Shown piece by piece: positions 1 through 6,057 of a DNA stretch of 8,164 bases. Each line of letters begins with the position of its first letter. Position 1 is the stretch's first letter. Source of the DNA: Gammaproteobacteria bacterium (GTDB lineage Bacteria; Pseudomonadota; Gammaproteobacteria; SZUA-229); the NCBI GenBank assembly GCA_030641945.1, contig DAOWLL010000053.1, positions 1 to 8,164 of the forward strand, read 5' to 3'. The position numbers were made by a program, and so were the translations under genes. The notes below the pieces were generated by a model. The model made no database searches. It saw only the letters and a list, made by a program, of their open reading frames with translations, and was not told the DNA's origin.

Positions 1-45
1 AACCATCTGTGCGATCTAAACAGTTGCACTTCATCCGGGCTACAC

Positions 46-100
46 TGTAGGAGACTTTAGTCGCGAACATTAACAATTCGCGGTTAAAACCGCTCCTACA
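46..100. repeat. REP-like palindrome
   Basis: An imperfect palindrome of 55 bp. The outer arms TGTAGGAG (46-53) and CTCCTACA (93-100) are perfect complements. The inner arms CGCGAA (62-67) and TTCGCG (77-82) are also perfect and enclose a 9-nt loop. Between them, CTTTAGT and TTAAAACCG are only partly complementary. The design matches the TGTAGGAG-GCGGCT...CGCGA type of repetitive extragenic palindrome that is scattered through many gammaproteobacterial genomes and is usually moved by RAYT-type (TnpA-REP) transposases. No transposase is present here. Its copy number cannot be judged from one window. Confidence 0.7.
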
Positions 101-116
101 TACAGACGAAGTACCT

Positions 117-137
117 CTCTGTTCTCTGTCCCTCTGT
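117..137. repeat. Short CTCTGT repeat tract
   Basis: Three copies of CTCTGT begin at 117, 124 and 132, followed by GGC. The spacing is 7 then 8 nt, so it is not an exact tandem repeat. Similar CTCTGTG-rich tracts occur between genes in many environmental bacteria, from memory. No function can be assigned. The rest of 1-205 contains no convincing gene. Confidence 0.35.
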
Positions 138-206
138 GGCAATCATTTGAATTTTTACCCACTTGATGGGGTGAAGACCCAAAACAATAAACAACCGCAA
201 TAATTA

Positions 207-260
207 AGTGTCATATTTATTACGTGTTGTAACAATTCCGTAACAATACCCGTATAGGAT
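207..260 (+). promoter_or_regulatory. Putative Pho-box promoter of pstS
   Basis: Four 11-bp units run in phase from 207, 218, 229 and 240. The last two are nearly identical (TGTAACAATTC and CGTAACAATAC). The first contains TGTCAT (209-214); the second is the weakest. PhoB binds 11-bp direct repeats with a TGTCA-like core, in pairs of 22 bp, so this could be two adjoining Pho boxes. A weak -10 (TAGGAT, 255-260) lies about 10 nt after the last core, the usual place in PhoB-activated promoters, where the Pho box takes over from a -35. The position directly upstream of pstS supports the call. The match to the E. coli consensus is only partial. Confidence 0.55.
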
Positions 261-290
261 ACAGCGCTGACTCATGCTCACTTGTATCCT
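256..290. other. Dyad across pstS -10 and leader
   Basis: AGGATACA (256-263) and TGTATCCT (283-290) are perfect 8-bp inverted repeats separated by 19 nt. The left arm overlaps the proposed -10 and the right arm ends just before the ribosome binding site. If transcription starts near 266, the left arm is not in the mRNA, so this would act at the DNA level or be coincidental. If a promoter lies further upstream, it could fold and partly hide the ribosome binding site. Confidence 0.3.
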
Positions 291-293
291 TAC

Positions 294-297
294 GGAG
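294..297 (+). promoter_or_regulatory. RBS of pstS
   Basis: GGAG lies 8 nt upstream of the ATG at 306 and inside the longer reading frame that could begin at the TTG at 282. Its spacing fixes 306 as the start, which also puts a clean signal peptide at the N-terminus. Confidence 0.75.
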
Positions 298-305
298 TTA
301 ACTTA

Positions 306-1178
306 ATGAAAATAAAAGTAATTATCGCCTCATCGCTGCTTTCGGCAGTGCTTGTAACAGCGATGTCAGCACATGCGCGTACTGTTATACAGAATAAAGG
401 TTCAGATACCCTGGTCAACGTAGCGCAGGCATGGGCCGAGGAATATCAGAATGTCGCACCAGAGGTAGCCATCGCGGTTTCAGGCGGAGGTTCAGGTACA
501 GGCATCGCTGCTATGATCAACGGCACGGTCGATATTGCCAATGCCAGTCGCAAAATGAAGGATAAGGAAGTCAAGATGGCACAGGACCGCGGCCAGAACC
601 CGGTTGAGCATGTTGTTGGATATGATGCTCTCGCTGTTTATCTGCATTCGGATAACCCGATTAAAGAGCTTTCCATAAGCCAGTTAAAGGAAATCTATGG
701 CCGTGATGGCAAGGCGAAAAACTGGTCTGATATTGGTGTTACCGTACCAGGCTGCAAAAACAACGTAATTGTTGTCGTCAGTCGACAGAATAATTCGGGT
801 ACCTATGCCTATTTCAAAAAAGCCGTGCTGGGTAAAAAGGGTAAATACCGCTCTGGTACACTCGATATGCATGGCTCAAAAGATGTTGTTGATCTGGTTG
901 AAAAAACACCCTGCGCCATCGGTTACAGTGGTCTTGCCTATGCGACAGATCACGTCCAGCTGGTCTGTATTAACAAGGACGGTAACGCCTGTGTAAATCC
1001 AAGCGTGGCAACGGCTGTTGATCGCAGTTATCCGATTGCGCGGCCACTGTTCATGTACACCAATGGTGAACCGCAAGGTGAAATCAAGAAATACATGGAC
1101 TGGATTATGAGCAATACCGGGCAATGCATAATCAAGAAGAAAGGTTATGCACCTATGAAAACAGTCGACTGTAAGTAA
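306..1178 (+). CDS. pstS: Periplasmic phosphate-binding protein PstS
   Basis: Periplasmic receptor that captures inorganic phosphate and delivers it to the PstC-PstA channel. The protein is 290 aa. Residues 1-24 form a signal peptide: a Lys-containing start, a hydrophobic core around 5-20, and an AHA cleavage site before Arg25. There is no lipobox. The mature part has the PBP-like fold hallmarks of this family: KGSDTL at 31-36, SGGGSGTG at 59-66, SRQNNSGTY at 159-167 (the family usually has a similar Ser-Arg...SGTY phosphate loop), and AIGYSGLAY at 204-212. It has six cysteines (150, 203, 221, 229, 274, 289), all in the exported part, so up to three disulfides are possible. It is first in the operon, behind the Pho-box-like repeats and in front of a hairpin terminator, an arrangement that lets PstS be made in excess. 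Start chosen at ATG 306 from the GGAG and the signal peptide. It could bind a related oxyanion, but the neighbours make phosphate most likely. Confidence 0.93.
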   Translation: MKIKVIIASSLLSAVLVTAMSAHARTVIQNKGSDTLVNVAQAWAEEYQNVAPEVAIAVSGGGSGTGIAAMINGTVDIANASRKMKDKEVKMAQDRGQNPVEHVVGYDALAVYLHSDNPIKELSISQLKEIYGRDGKAKNWSDIGVTVPGCKNNVIVVVSRQNNSGTYAYFKKAVLGKKGKYRSGTLDMHGSKDVVDLVEKTPCAIGYSGLAYATDHVQLVCINKDGNACVNPSVATAVDRSYPIARPLFMYTNGEPQGEIKKYMDWIMSNTGQCIIKKKGYAPMKTVDCK

Positions 1179-1181
1179 GTA

Positions 1182-1240
1182 CAAACATTCCGGATACTGG
1201 TTAAAAACTATTTGTGTTTTGCCCTGTATCCGGGTGTTTT
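1182..1240 (+). terminator. Terminator/attenuator after pstS
   Basis: CCGGATAC (1190-1197) and GTATCCGG (1226-1233) form a perfect 8-bp stem with a 28-nt loop. With one bulge the stem extends by pairing ACAAAC-side bases (about 1183-1187) with GTGTTTT-side bases (about 1235-1239). A short T-run (1237-1240) follows and an A-rich stretch precedes, as in an intrinsic terminator. The large loop and short T-run suggest leaky termination. It starts 4 nt after the pstS stop, so it would reduce transcription of the channel and ATPase genes relative to pstS and may protect the pstS mRNA 3' end. Confidence 0.55.
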
Positions 1241-1242
1241 AA

Positions 1243-1289
1243 TATTCGAATAAACTTCGTTGCCAACAGTTGCTGGCATCGTTACGATG
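1243..1289. other. Small palindromes upstream of phoU fusion
   Basis: Three short symmetric elements lie between the terminator and the next gene: TATTCGAATA (1243-1252, perfect palindrome), GCCA...TGGC (1262-1265 with 1274-1277), and CATCG-TTA-CGATG (1277-1289, a tight 5-bp hairpin). They sit just before AGAGGA (1305-1310) and the ATG at 1325. They could be RNA structures in the 5' leader or an operator, but no known site is recognised. Confidence 0.3.
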
Positions 1290-1324
1290 GTGTCATTCTC
1301 AATTAGAGGAAAACAGGTTCAACT

Positions 1325-2404
1325 ATGTCCCATTACGAACAACGCCTGGAAACAGACCTGGAAAATATTCGGGGTGAAGTCAGCGATCTGGCAACCCGAG
1401 TCAAGCAAGCGGTAAAAAATTCAATACACGCACTACTGACGGCTAATCAGGATCTTGCCAGTGCAACCATCCTGGGTGATGGACCAATTAACCGCAAGAT
1501 GCGTGAAATTGATACCCTGTGCCACCGTTTCATTGCCGTACATCTGCCCAGTGCCGGACATCTGCGTTTGATGTCTTCGGTCATACGAATCAACATCATT
1601 CTCGAGCGTATAGGTGATTACGCCGTAACTATCAGCCGCGAACTTCAACGTATCAACGGTGCACCTGACAAGCGCCTTGCGCAGGGGATAGAGCTGCTGG
1701 CTAACGAAGTTCAGTTGATGCTGAAACAGGCCATTGCTTCATTCGATGAAGATAATGCTGAACTCGCCAGGGGCACCATCGCCATGTCGGCCCAGGTAGA
1801 CAATACTGTTTCCGGCCTCTATGAAGAATTGCTCGACGAACAGGCGCAGTGGTCATTGAATGAGAGATTCGCGGTTTTTTCCGTCTATCATCGTCTCGAG
1901 CGTATTGCCGACCAGGCCAAAAACCTGTGCGAGCAAACAATCTTTACCGTCTCAGGCGAGGGCAAGGCAAGCAAAACCTACCAGATTTTATTCCTCGATG
2001 ATGACAATAGCTGTCTAAGCCAGCTCGCCGAAGCCGCTGCACGAAAACACTTTCCCGAAGCGGGTATCTATGTCAGTGCTGCAGGGCGTGAACCCGCACA
2101 AACCCTGTCTGATGGGCTATCTGAATTCATGGATTCACGTGGAATGGATGTTTCCAGGGCTAAGCCCAGGGCCTACGATATGACACCGGCAGAACTCAAC
2201 AGATTCCATGTTATTGTCAGCCTGAAACAACCGGTAAGCTCGTACATAGAACGTATTCCTTTCCAGACGACTGCACTAAACTGGGATCTGACATCGGTTC
2301 CTGAAGATTGCGCATGTAGCGAGCAGGATTATGAAAGCATGCATCGTGAACTGTCAGTGCATATAAAAGACCTGATGATGCTGTTGAGCGGAGAGGGTGC
2401 TTAA
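1325..2404 (+). CDS. phoU: PhoU fused to degenerate LMW-PTPase/ArsC-like domain
   Basis: A 359-aa protein; ordinary PhoU is about 220-240 aa. Residues 1 to about 212 are PhoU: two similar three-helix bundles, each with the family motif, ERIGD at 94-98 and ERIADQAKN at 192-200 (the acidic/Asp residues bind metal in PhoU structures). PhoU is a cytoplasmic regulator that links Pst activity to PhoR/PhoB signalling. Residues about 217-355 resemble low-molecular-weight tyrosine phosphatase or ArsC: ILFL at 221-224, then DDDNSCLS at 225-232, SQLAEAA at 232-238, and SAAGREPA at 251-258. The family P-loop is C-X5-R-S. Here the nucleophile Cys is Asp225 and the Arg is Leu231. The later WDL (320-322), where the general-acid Asp-Pro would be expected, reads WDLTSVP and lacks it. 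Catalysis is therefore unlikely; phosphate or protein binding is possible. Cysteines at 230, 329 and 331 remain. AGAGGA lies upstream of the ATG, and pstC starts 3 nt after the stop. PhoU between pstS and pstC is unlike the E. coli order, where it is last. Confidence 0.88.
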   Translation: MSHYEQRLETDLENIRGEVSDLATRVKQAVKNSIHALLTANQDLASATILGDGPINRKMREIDTLCHRFIAVHLPSAGHLRLMSSVIRINIILERIGDYAVTISRELQRINGAPDKRLAQGIELLANEVQLMLKQAIASFDEDNAELARGTIAMSAQVDNTVSGLYEELLDEQAQWSLNERFAVFSVYHRLERIADQAKNLCEQTIFTVSGEGKASKTYQILFLDDDNSCLSQLAEAAARKHFPEAGIYVSAAGREPAQTLSDGLSEFMDSRGMDVSRAKPRAYDMTPAELNRFHVIVSLKQPVSSYIERIPFQTTALNWDLTSVPEDCACSEQDYESMHRELSVHIKDLMMLLSGEGA

Positions 2405-2407
2405 TAC

Positions 2408-3334
2408 ATGCAGCAAAGCAGCAACAACCTGCCTGGTAATGCATTCGATCGCCGTACCATGGACTGGTACATCGACAAGCTTATGCAGCTGCTGGTTTTT
2501 ATTGGCGGAATTTCCGCAATCATTTTCATTATTGGCATTTTTGTATTTATTACGATGGAGGGCATGGACTTCGTGTTCGGTCGTCTTGATGTTGCTGAGT
2601 TCTTCACTTCAGAATACTGGTCTCCCAGTGACGAAGATGATCCTGAGTTCGGCATCCTCGCGCTGATTGCTGGTACAGCCAGTGTCACCGGGCTGGCGAT
2701 GCTGGTAGCGATACCTTTTGCACTTGGCTCTGCTATTTACATAGGAGAGTTTGCATCCGGCAAGAAGCGAGAATACCTCAAGGTGCTGGTCGAACTGCTC
2801 GCCGCCATTCCTTCAGTCGTCTGGGGATTCATTGGATTATCGATAATGAACCCGTTGATCATTGACGTGTTTGATGTTCCCGTTGGCCTCAATATTCTCA
2901 ATGCCGGCGTCATTCTCGGGCTGATGGCTGCTCCGATCATGGCCTCCATCGCTGAAGACGCACTCAAGGCCGTACCTGACGGCTACCGTGAAGCCGCTGA
3001 AGCCATGGGAGCTACACGCTGGCAGGTTATTTTCAAAGTTGTACTGCCTGCGGCAAAAAACGGCCTGCTCGGTGCTGTTTTGCTTGGTGTTGGCAGAGGC
3101 TTTGGTGAAACCATGGCTGTACTGATGGCTACCGGCCACTCGGTCAATATGCCAACGAGCATATTTGATTCAGTACGCGCACTCACAGCCACGATTGCGG
3201 CTGAACTGGGCGAAACGGCCGTTGGCTCCGATCATTATGGTGTCCTGTTTACTATTGGAATATTCCTCTTCCTGATTACTTTCGTGATCAACCTGTCGGC
3301 TGATCTGATAGTACGCGGTGTTCGCAAAGGATAA
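2408..3334 (+). CDS. pstC: Phosphate ABC transporter permease PstC
   Basis: One half of the inner-membrane phosphate channel, 308 aa, close to the usual PstC length. About six membrane segments are visible: a long first one around 27-50, then near 85-112, 128-147, 163-182, 217-240 and 278-301. The region 59-80 is an acidic periplasmic loop, typical of PstC. The cytoplasmic EAA motif that docks on the ATPase is at about 192-216 (GYREAAEAMGATRW...LPAA). It is followed by GRGFGETMAV (229-238), whose Arg230 and Glu234 match the Arg/Glu pair known to be important in E. coli PstC. A GAGAGG stretch at about 2391-2396 supports the ATG at 2408, which lies 3 nt after the phoU-fusion stop, so the two are probably translationally coupled. 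It works with PstA. Confidence 0.95.
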   Translation: MQQSSNNLPGNAFDRRTMDWYIDKLMQLLVFIGGISAIIFIIGIFVFITMEGMDFVFGRLDVAEFFTSEYWSPSDEDDPEFGILALIAGTASVTGLAMLVAIPFALGSAIYIGEFASGKKREYLKVLVELLAAIPSVVWGFIGLSIMNPLIIDVFDVPVGLNILNAGVILGLMAAPIMASIAEDALKAVPDGYREAAEAMGATRWQVIFKVVLPAAKNGLLGAVLLGVGRGFGETMAVLMATGHSVNMPTSIFDSVRALTATIAAELGETAVGSDHYGVLFTIGIFLFLITFVINLSADLIVRGVRKG

Positions 3335-3350
3335 AGCCGGGTTTAAAAAA

Positions 3351-4220
3351 ATGTTTGAAATTTCAGAACTGAATAAACGTAACCAAAAAACACAGAAACT
3401 GTTCCAGATTCTGTTCCTGATGATGACCTTGATGCTGATCGCACCCGTGGTGATCATCCTCGGCACTTTGATCTACAAGGGCGGCGCTATTATCTCGGTT
3501 GATTTTCTTTTTACAGCCCCGACAGACGGCATGACCGCAGGCGGCATATTCCCTGCGCTGTTTGGTACCGTATGGCTGGTCGCAGTGGCGCTGCTGGTGT
3601 CGGTACCGGTTGGTGTGGCTGCGGCGATTTATCTGAGTGAATATGCCCCGGACAACTGGCTGACGCGTATTATCAACCTGGCAATCATCAACCTTGCCGG
3701 CGTACCGTCGATCGTACATGCTTTGTTTGGTGTGGGTGCGTTCGTAATTTTCTTTAAATTTGGTACCAGTATACTTGCTGCAAGCCTCACCCTTGCGATT
3801 ATGACCTTGCCTGTCGTTATTGTTGCTAGCAAAGAGTCGTTGCAGGCTGTTCCCAAGGCTTTTCGTGAAGCCTGCTGGAACATGGGTGCGACCCGCTGGC
3901 AAACCATACGTCGTGTTGTATTACCAAATGCCGTCAGCGGCATACTCACCGGTGTCATTCTGGAAGTATCGCGCACAACCGGCGAAACAGCGCCTATTAT
4001 GTTCACCGGTGCAGCATTCTTCCTGCCATTTCTGCCGCAAAGTGTGTTTGACCAAACCATGGCGTTGTCATTACATTTGTTTGTTGTTTCCACACAGGTG
4101 CCAGGTGTTCCTGATGAGCTGCCATACGGTGTTGCTCTCGTCTTGATCGGTATGGTGTTGCTGATGAACAGCGTGTCGATAGCATTTCGCATGTATTTAC
4201 GCGGTCAAAAGAAATGGTAA
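3351..4220 (+). CDS. pstA: Phosphate ABC transporter permease PstA
   Basis: The second half of the phosphate channel; 289 aa from the chosen ATG. Membrane segments are near 17-41, 68-94, 107-135, 141-160, 195-222 and 258-279. The EAA motif is at about 171-195 (FREACWNMGATRW...LPNA), and SRTTGETAPI at 207-216 is the PstA counterpart of the GETMAV segment in PstC. Two starts are possible. GTG at 3318 adds 11 residues and overlaps pstC by 17 nt but has no ribosome binding site. ATG at 3351 begins 16 nt after the pstC stop with a weak GGG nearby and gives a normal N-terminus, so it is preferred. The stop overlaps the pstB1 start by 7 nt. Confidence 0.93.
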   Translation: MFEISELNKRNQKTQKLFQILFLMMTLMLIAPVVIILGTLIYKGGAIISVDFLFTAPTDGMTAGGIFPALFGTVWLVAVALLVSVPVGVAAAIYLSEYAPDNWLTRIINLAIINLAGVPSIVHALFGVGAFVIFFKFGTSILAASLTLAIMTLPVVIVASKESLQAVPKAFREACWNMGATRWQTIRRVVLPNAVSGILTGVILEVSRTTGETAPIMFTGAAFFLPFLPQSVFDQTMALSLHLFVVSTQVPGVPDELPYGVALVLIGMVLLMNSVSIAFRMYLRGQKKW

Positions 4221-5008
4221 CCAGTGCAGAAGCCGTTGTGGAAGACGTGAAACAGCCACTAAAACTGGATGTCAGGGATCTGTCCATTTATTACGCGGAT
4301 ACTCCGGCACTCGAAAATGTGACCCTTGATGTCAGGGAACATGAGATATTCGGCATTATTGGACCAGCGAATGCCGGTAAAACATCATTTCTGAAAACAA
4401 TCAACCGTATGGACATGTTTACATCAAACATGAAAGTGCAGGGTGATATTTACTTCAACGGATTCGATATTCGCAAGACGCGAAATATCTATGCATTACG
4501 CAGTCGTATCGGTGTGGTTTTTCCTTTGCCGGTAGGTTTGCCGCTGACGATTTACGAGAATGTTGCACTCGCGCCACGGCTTTCTGGCGTCAGTAACAAA
4601 GCAGAACTCGATATCATGGTCGAACGCTGCCTCACCAGGGCAGCGCTATGGGATGAGGTTAAAGACCGTCTCGACTCACTGGGCAGTCTTCTCTCTGGTG
4701 GTCAGCAGCAGCGTCTGACCATTGCCCGTGCACTTTCACAGGAACCCGATGTATTAATGCTGGATGAGTTTTCCATTGCGGTTGATCCGGTAACGACGAT
4801 GAGAATCGAGGATGTACTCAAGGAACTGAAGTCAGAAATGACAATTATCCTGGTTACCAACCTGGTCCAGCAGGCCAGAAGGCTGGCAGATCGTACAGCT
4901 TTCTTTCTTGAAGGTAAGTGTGTGGAAATAGGGGATACCGAGGACCTTTTCACCGGCAATGCAAAACAGCAGAGCACCATAGACTACATCGAAGGAAAAT
5001 TTGGCTAG
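4214..5008 (+). CDS. pstB: PstB1, ATPase with intact LSGGQ but degenerate Q- and H-loops
   Basis: Cytoplasmic ATP-binding subunit of the phosphate transporter, 264 aa, normal for PstB. Walker A is GPANAGKTS (50-58), which meets GxxxxGK[ST] although PstB usually has GPSGCGKST. The signature SGGQQQR (161-167, preceded by Leu160) is perfect. Walker B is LMLDE (181-185), with the catalytic Glu185 kept but Phe186 in place of the usual Pro. Two switch positions are lost. The Q-loop VFQ is VFP (Pro104), and the H-loop VTH is VTN (Asn216). The D-loop SALD is IAVD (188-191). YIEGKFG at the C-terminus is the usual PstB ending. It overlaps pstA by 7 nt (ATGGTAA), so translation is probably coupled. It most likely pairs with PstB2 rather than with itself, because a homodimer would lack normal Q- and H-loops in both sites. 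An alternative is that it still works alone with altered kinetics. Confidence 0.9.
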   Translation: MVTSAEAVVEDVKQPLKLDVRDLSIYYADTPALENVTLDVREHEIFGIIGPANAGKTSFLKTINRMDMFTSNMKVQGDIYFNGFDIRKTRNIYALRSRIGVVFPLPVGLPLTIYENVALAPRLSGVSNKAELDIMVERCLTRAALWDEVKDRLDSLGSLLSGGQQQRLTIARALSQEPDVLMLDEFSIAVDPVTTMRIEDVLKELKSEMTIILVTNLVQQARRLADRTAFFLEGKCVEIGDTEDLFTGNAKQQSTIDYIEGKFG

Positions 5009-5110
5009 CCCGCATATTGCATGAGAACGTTGACAAATTCACTTAAGTACATGAACGGGATTGAAATTTTTCGACTATTGGAAAAGTACACTATGTACCC
5101 AACAACACTA

Positions 5111-5230
5111 TGCAGTTTCTGGAAAAATCTCAGCGGCCATTTTTCACGATTCGCCTGTAACCATAGCTATGGCTATGCTTTTCGACGAATCGTAAAAACT
5201 GACTCACTGAGATTCCCCCAGAATACTGCA
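5111..5230. repeat. Palindromic MITE-like element between pstB1 and pstB2
   Basis: A 120-bp long hairpin sequence in the gap between the two ATPase genes. The outer arms 5111-5133 and 5207-5230 pair at about 20 of 24 positions (TGCAGT, TTCTGG and AATCTCAG are shared, with one 3-nt mismatch run and one bulge). The inner arms 5140-5153 and 5186-5198 pair over 13 bases with a single bulge (TTTTT-ACGATTCG). The apex holds CCATAGCTATGG (5161-5172), a perfect 12-bp palindrome. The size and two-armed shape suggest a small non-autonomous palindromic element, inserted and kept within the operon. No transposase and no clear target duplication are visible. The flanking 5009-5110 contains a perfect GTACAT/ATGTAC pair (5047-5052 and 5093-5098) and nothing else recognised. 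In RNA the element would form a strong stem ending about 30 nt before pstB2. Confidence 0.7.
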
Positions 5231-5259
5231 TTCTCAGGCAACATGCGGGCCAGGCAAAC

Positions 5260-6057
5260 ATGAATACGACTGCAGAAAATGTAAGCTCCCAGATCGACTA
5301 TGCAATTCATACGGATGCGCTGAACCTGTGGTATGGGACTTTTCAGGCATTATTCGATGTAAACCTCGATATCAAGCAGGGCATTATCACCTCGCTTATC
5401 GGTCCATCAGGATGCGGCAAGAGTACCTTTCTTCGCAGTGTCAATCGTATTAATGAACGCCTTGGCTATGTTCGTACAGAAGGCCTTATCGAGGTAATGG
5501 GGCAAAACGTCTACAACGAGAATGTTGAGCTTATTCAGGTACGCAAGCAGATTGGAATGGTTTTCCAGCGCCCAAATCCATTACCCATTTCAATAAGAGA
5601 TAACATCATTTTTGGGCATAAACTTCATTCAGAAGGCAGAAAACCCAGCATCAGTGAGCAGGATGACATCATCGAAGCCGCTTTGCGCAAAGTTCTGCTC
5701 TGGGACCAGGTAAAAGACCGTCTTAACAGCAAAGCGACAGAATTGTCACTGGAAGAACAGCAAAAACTGTGCATAGCACGCCTTTTGCCAGTCAAGCCCA
5801 GCGTGTTATTAATGGATGAACCCTGTTCGGCACTCGATCCGAAAGGCACTGAGGCTGTCGAGGAACTGATCTGGGATCTGCGCGGTGAGTATACAATCCT
5901 GATCGTGACGCATAACATGGCACAGGCCAGGCGCGCCAGTGAAGAATGTATATTCATGTTAATGGGCAAAGTAATCGAACACACCGCCACTGAAGCAATG
6001 TTCGTTACCCCCGAGCATAAGGAAACAGCAGATTATATCGAAGGTAGATACGGCTAA
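5260..6057 (+). CDS. pstB: PstB2, ATPase with intact Walker/Q/H motifs but degenerate signature
   Basis: A second PstB-type ATPase, 265 aa. Walker A GPSGCGKST (48-56), Q-loop VFQRPNP (101-107, Gln103), Walker B LLMDEP (183-188, Glu187), D-loop SALD (190-193) and H-loop VTHNM (216-220, His218) are all the textbook PstB sequences. The signature is not. LSGGQQQR, normally followed by LCIAR, is here LSLEEQQK (162-169), with both glycines and the first glutamine replaced by Leu-Glu-Glu, then LCIARLLPVKP instead of the usual LCIARALAVEP. The defect is the mirror image of that in PstB1, which argues for a functional pair. The YIEGRYG ending matches PstB. ATG 5260 has AGG (5252-5254) 5 nt upstream. 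The upstream palindromic element separates it by 251 nt from pstB1. It is the last gene of the operon. A decayed pseudogene is unlikely because every other motif is perfect and there is no frameshift. Confidence 0.9.
   Translation: MNTTAENVSSQIDYAIHTDALNLWYGTFQALFDVNLDIKQGIITSLIGPSGCGKSTFLRSVNRINERLGYVRTEGLIEVMGQNVYNENVELIQVRKQIGMVFQRPNPLPISIRDNIIFGHKLHSEGRKPSISEQDDIIEAALRKVLLWDQVKDRLNSKATELSLEEQQKLCIARLLPVKPSVLLMDEPCSALDPKGTEAVEELIWDLRGEYTILIVTHNMAQARRASEECIFMLMGKVIEHTATEAMFVTPEHKETADYIEGRYG

Noticed and set aside
157..171. CCCA/TGGG hairpin as a terminator for an upstream gene
   Set aside because: Only a 4-bp stem and no T-run after it on either strand.
282..305. TTG start 24 nt upstream of pstS ATG
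   Set aside because: The ribosome binding site GGAG (294-297) lies inside this extension and the signal peptide is only well formed from the ATG at 306.
1976..2020. FLDDDNS in the PhoU fusion read as a response-regulator receiver domain
   Set aside because: The acidic cluster is suggestive, but the following SQLAEAA and SAAGREPA segments fit the LMW-phosphatase/ArsC family and no receiver Thr/Lys pattern follows.
3318..3350. GTG start extending PstA by 11 residues
   Set aside because: No ribosome binding site upstream and it overlaps pstC; the ATG at 3351 gives a normal PstA N-terminus. Not fully excluded.
3363..4192. Long antisense open frames opposite pstA
   Set aside because: They mirror the codon structure of pstA, contain no recognisable domain, and lie entirely within a confident gene.
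5030..5035. TTGACA, a perfect -35, as an internal promoter for pstB2
   Set aside because: No acceptable -10 at 16-18 nt downstream (the position reads GAACGG).
5021..5263. 80-codon open frame between pstB1 and pstB2
   Set aside because: More than half of it is the palindromic element, it has no ribosome binding site and no recognisable motif. Its stop does overlap the pstB2 start (ATGA), but this is most likely chance.
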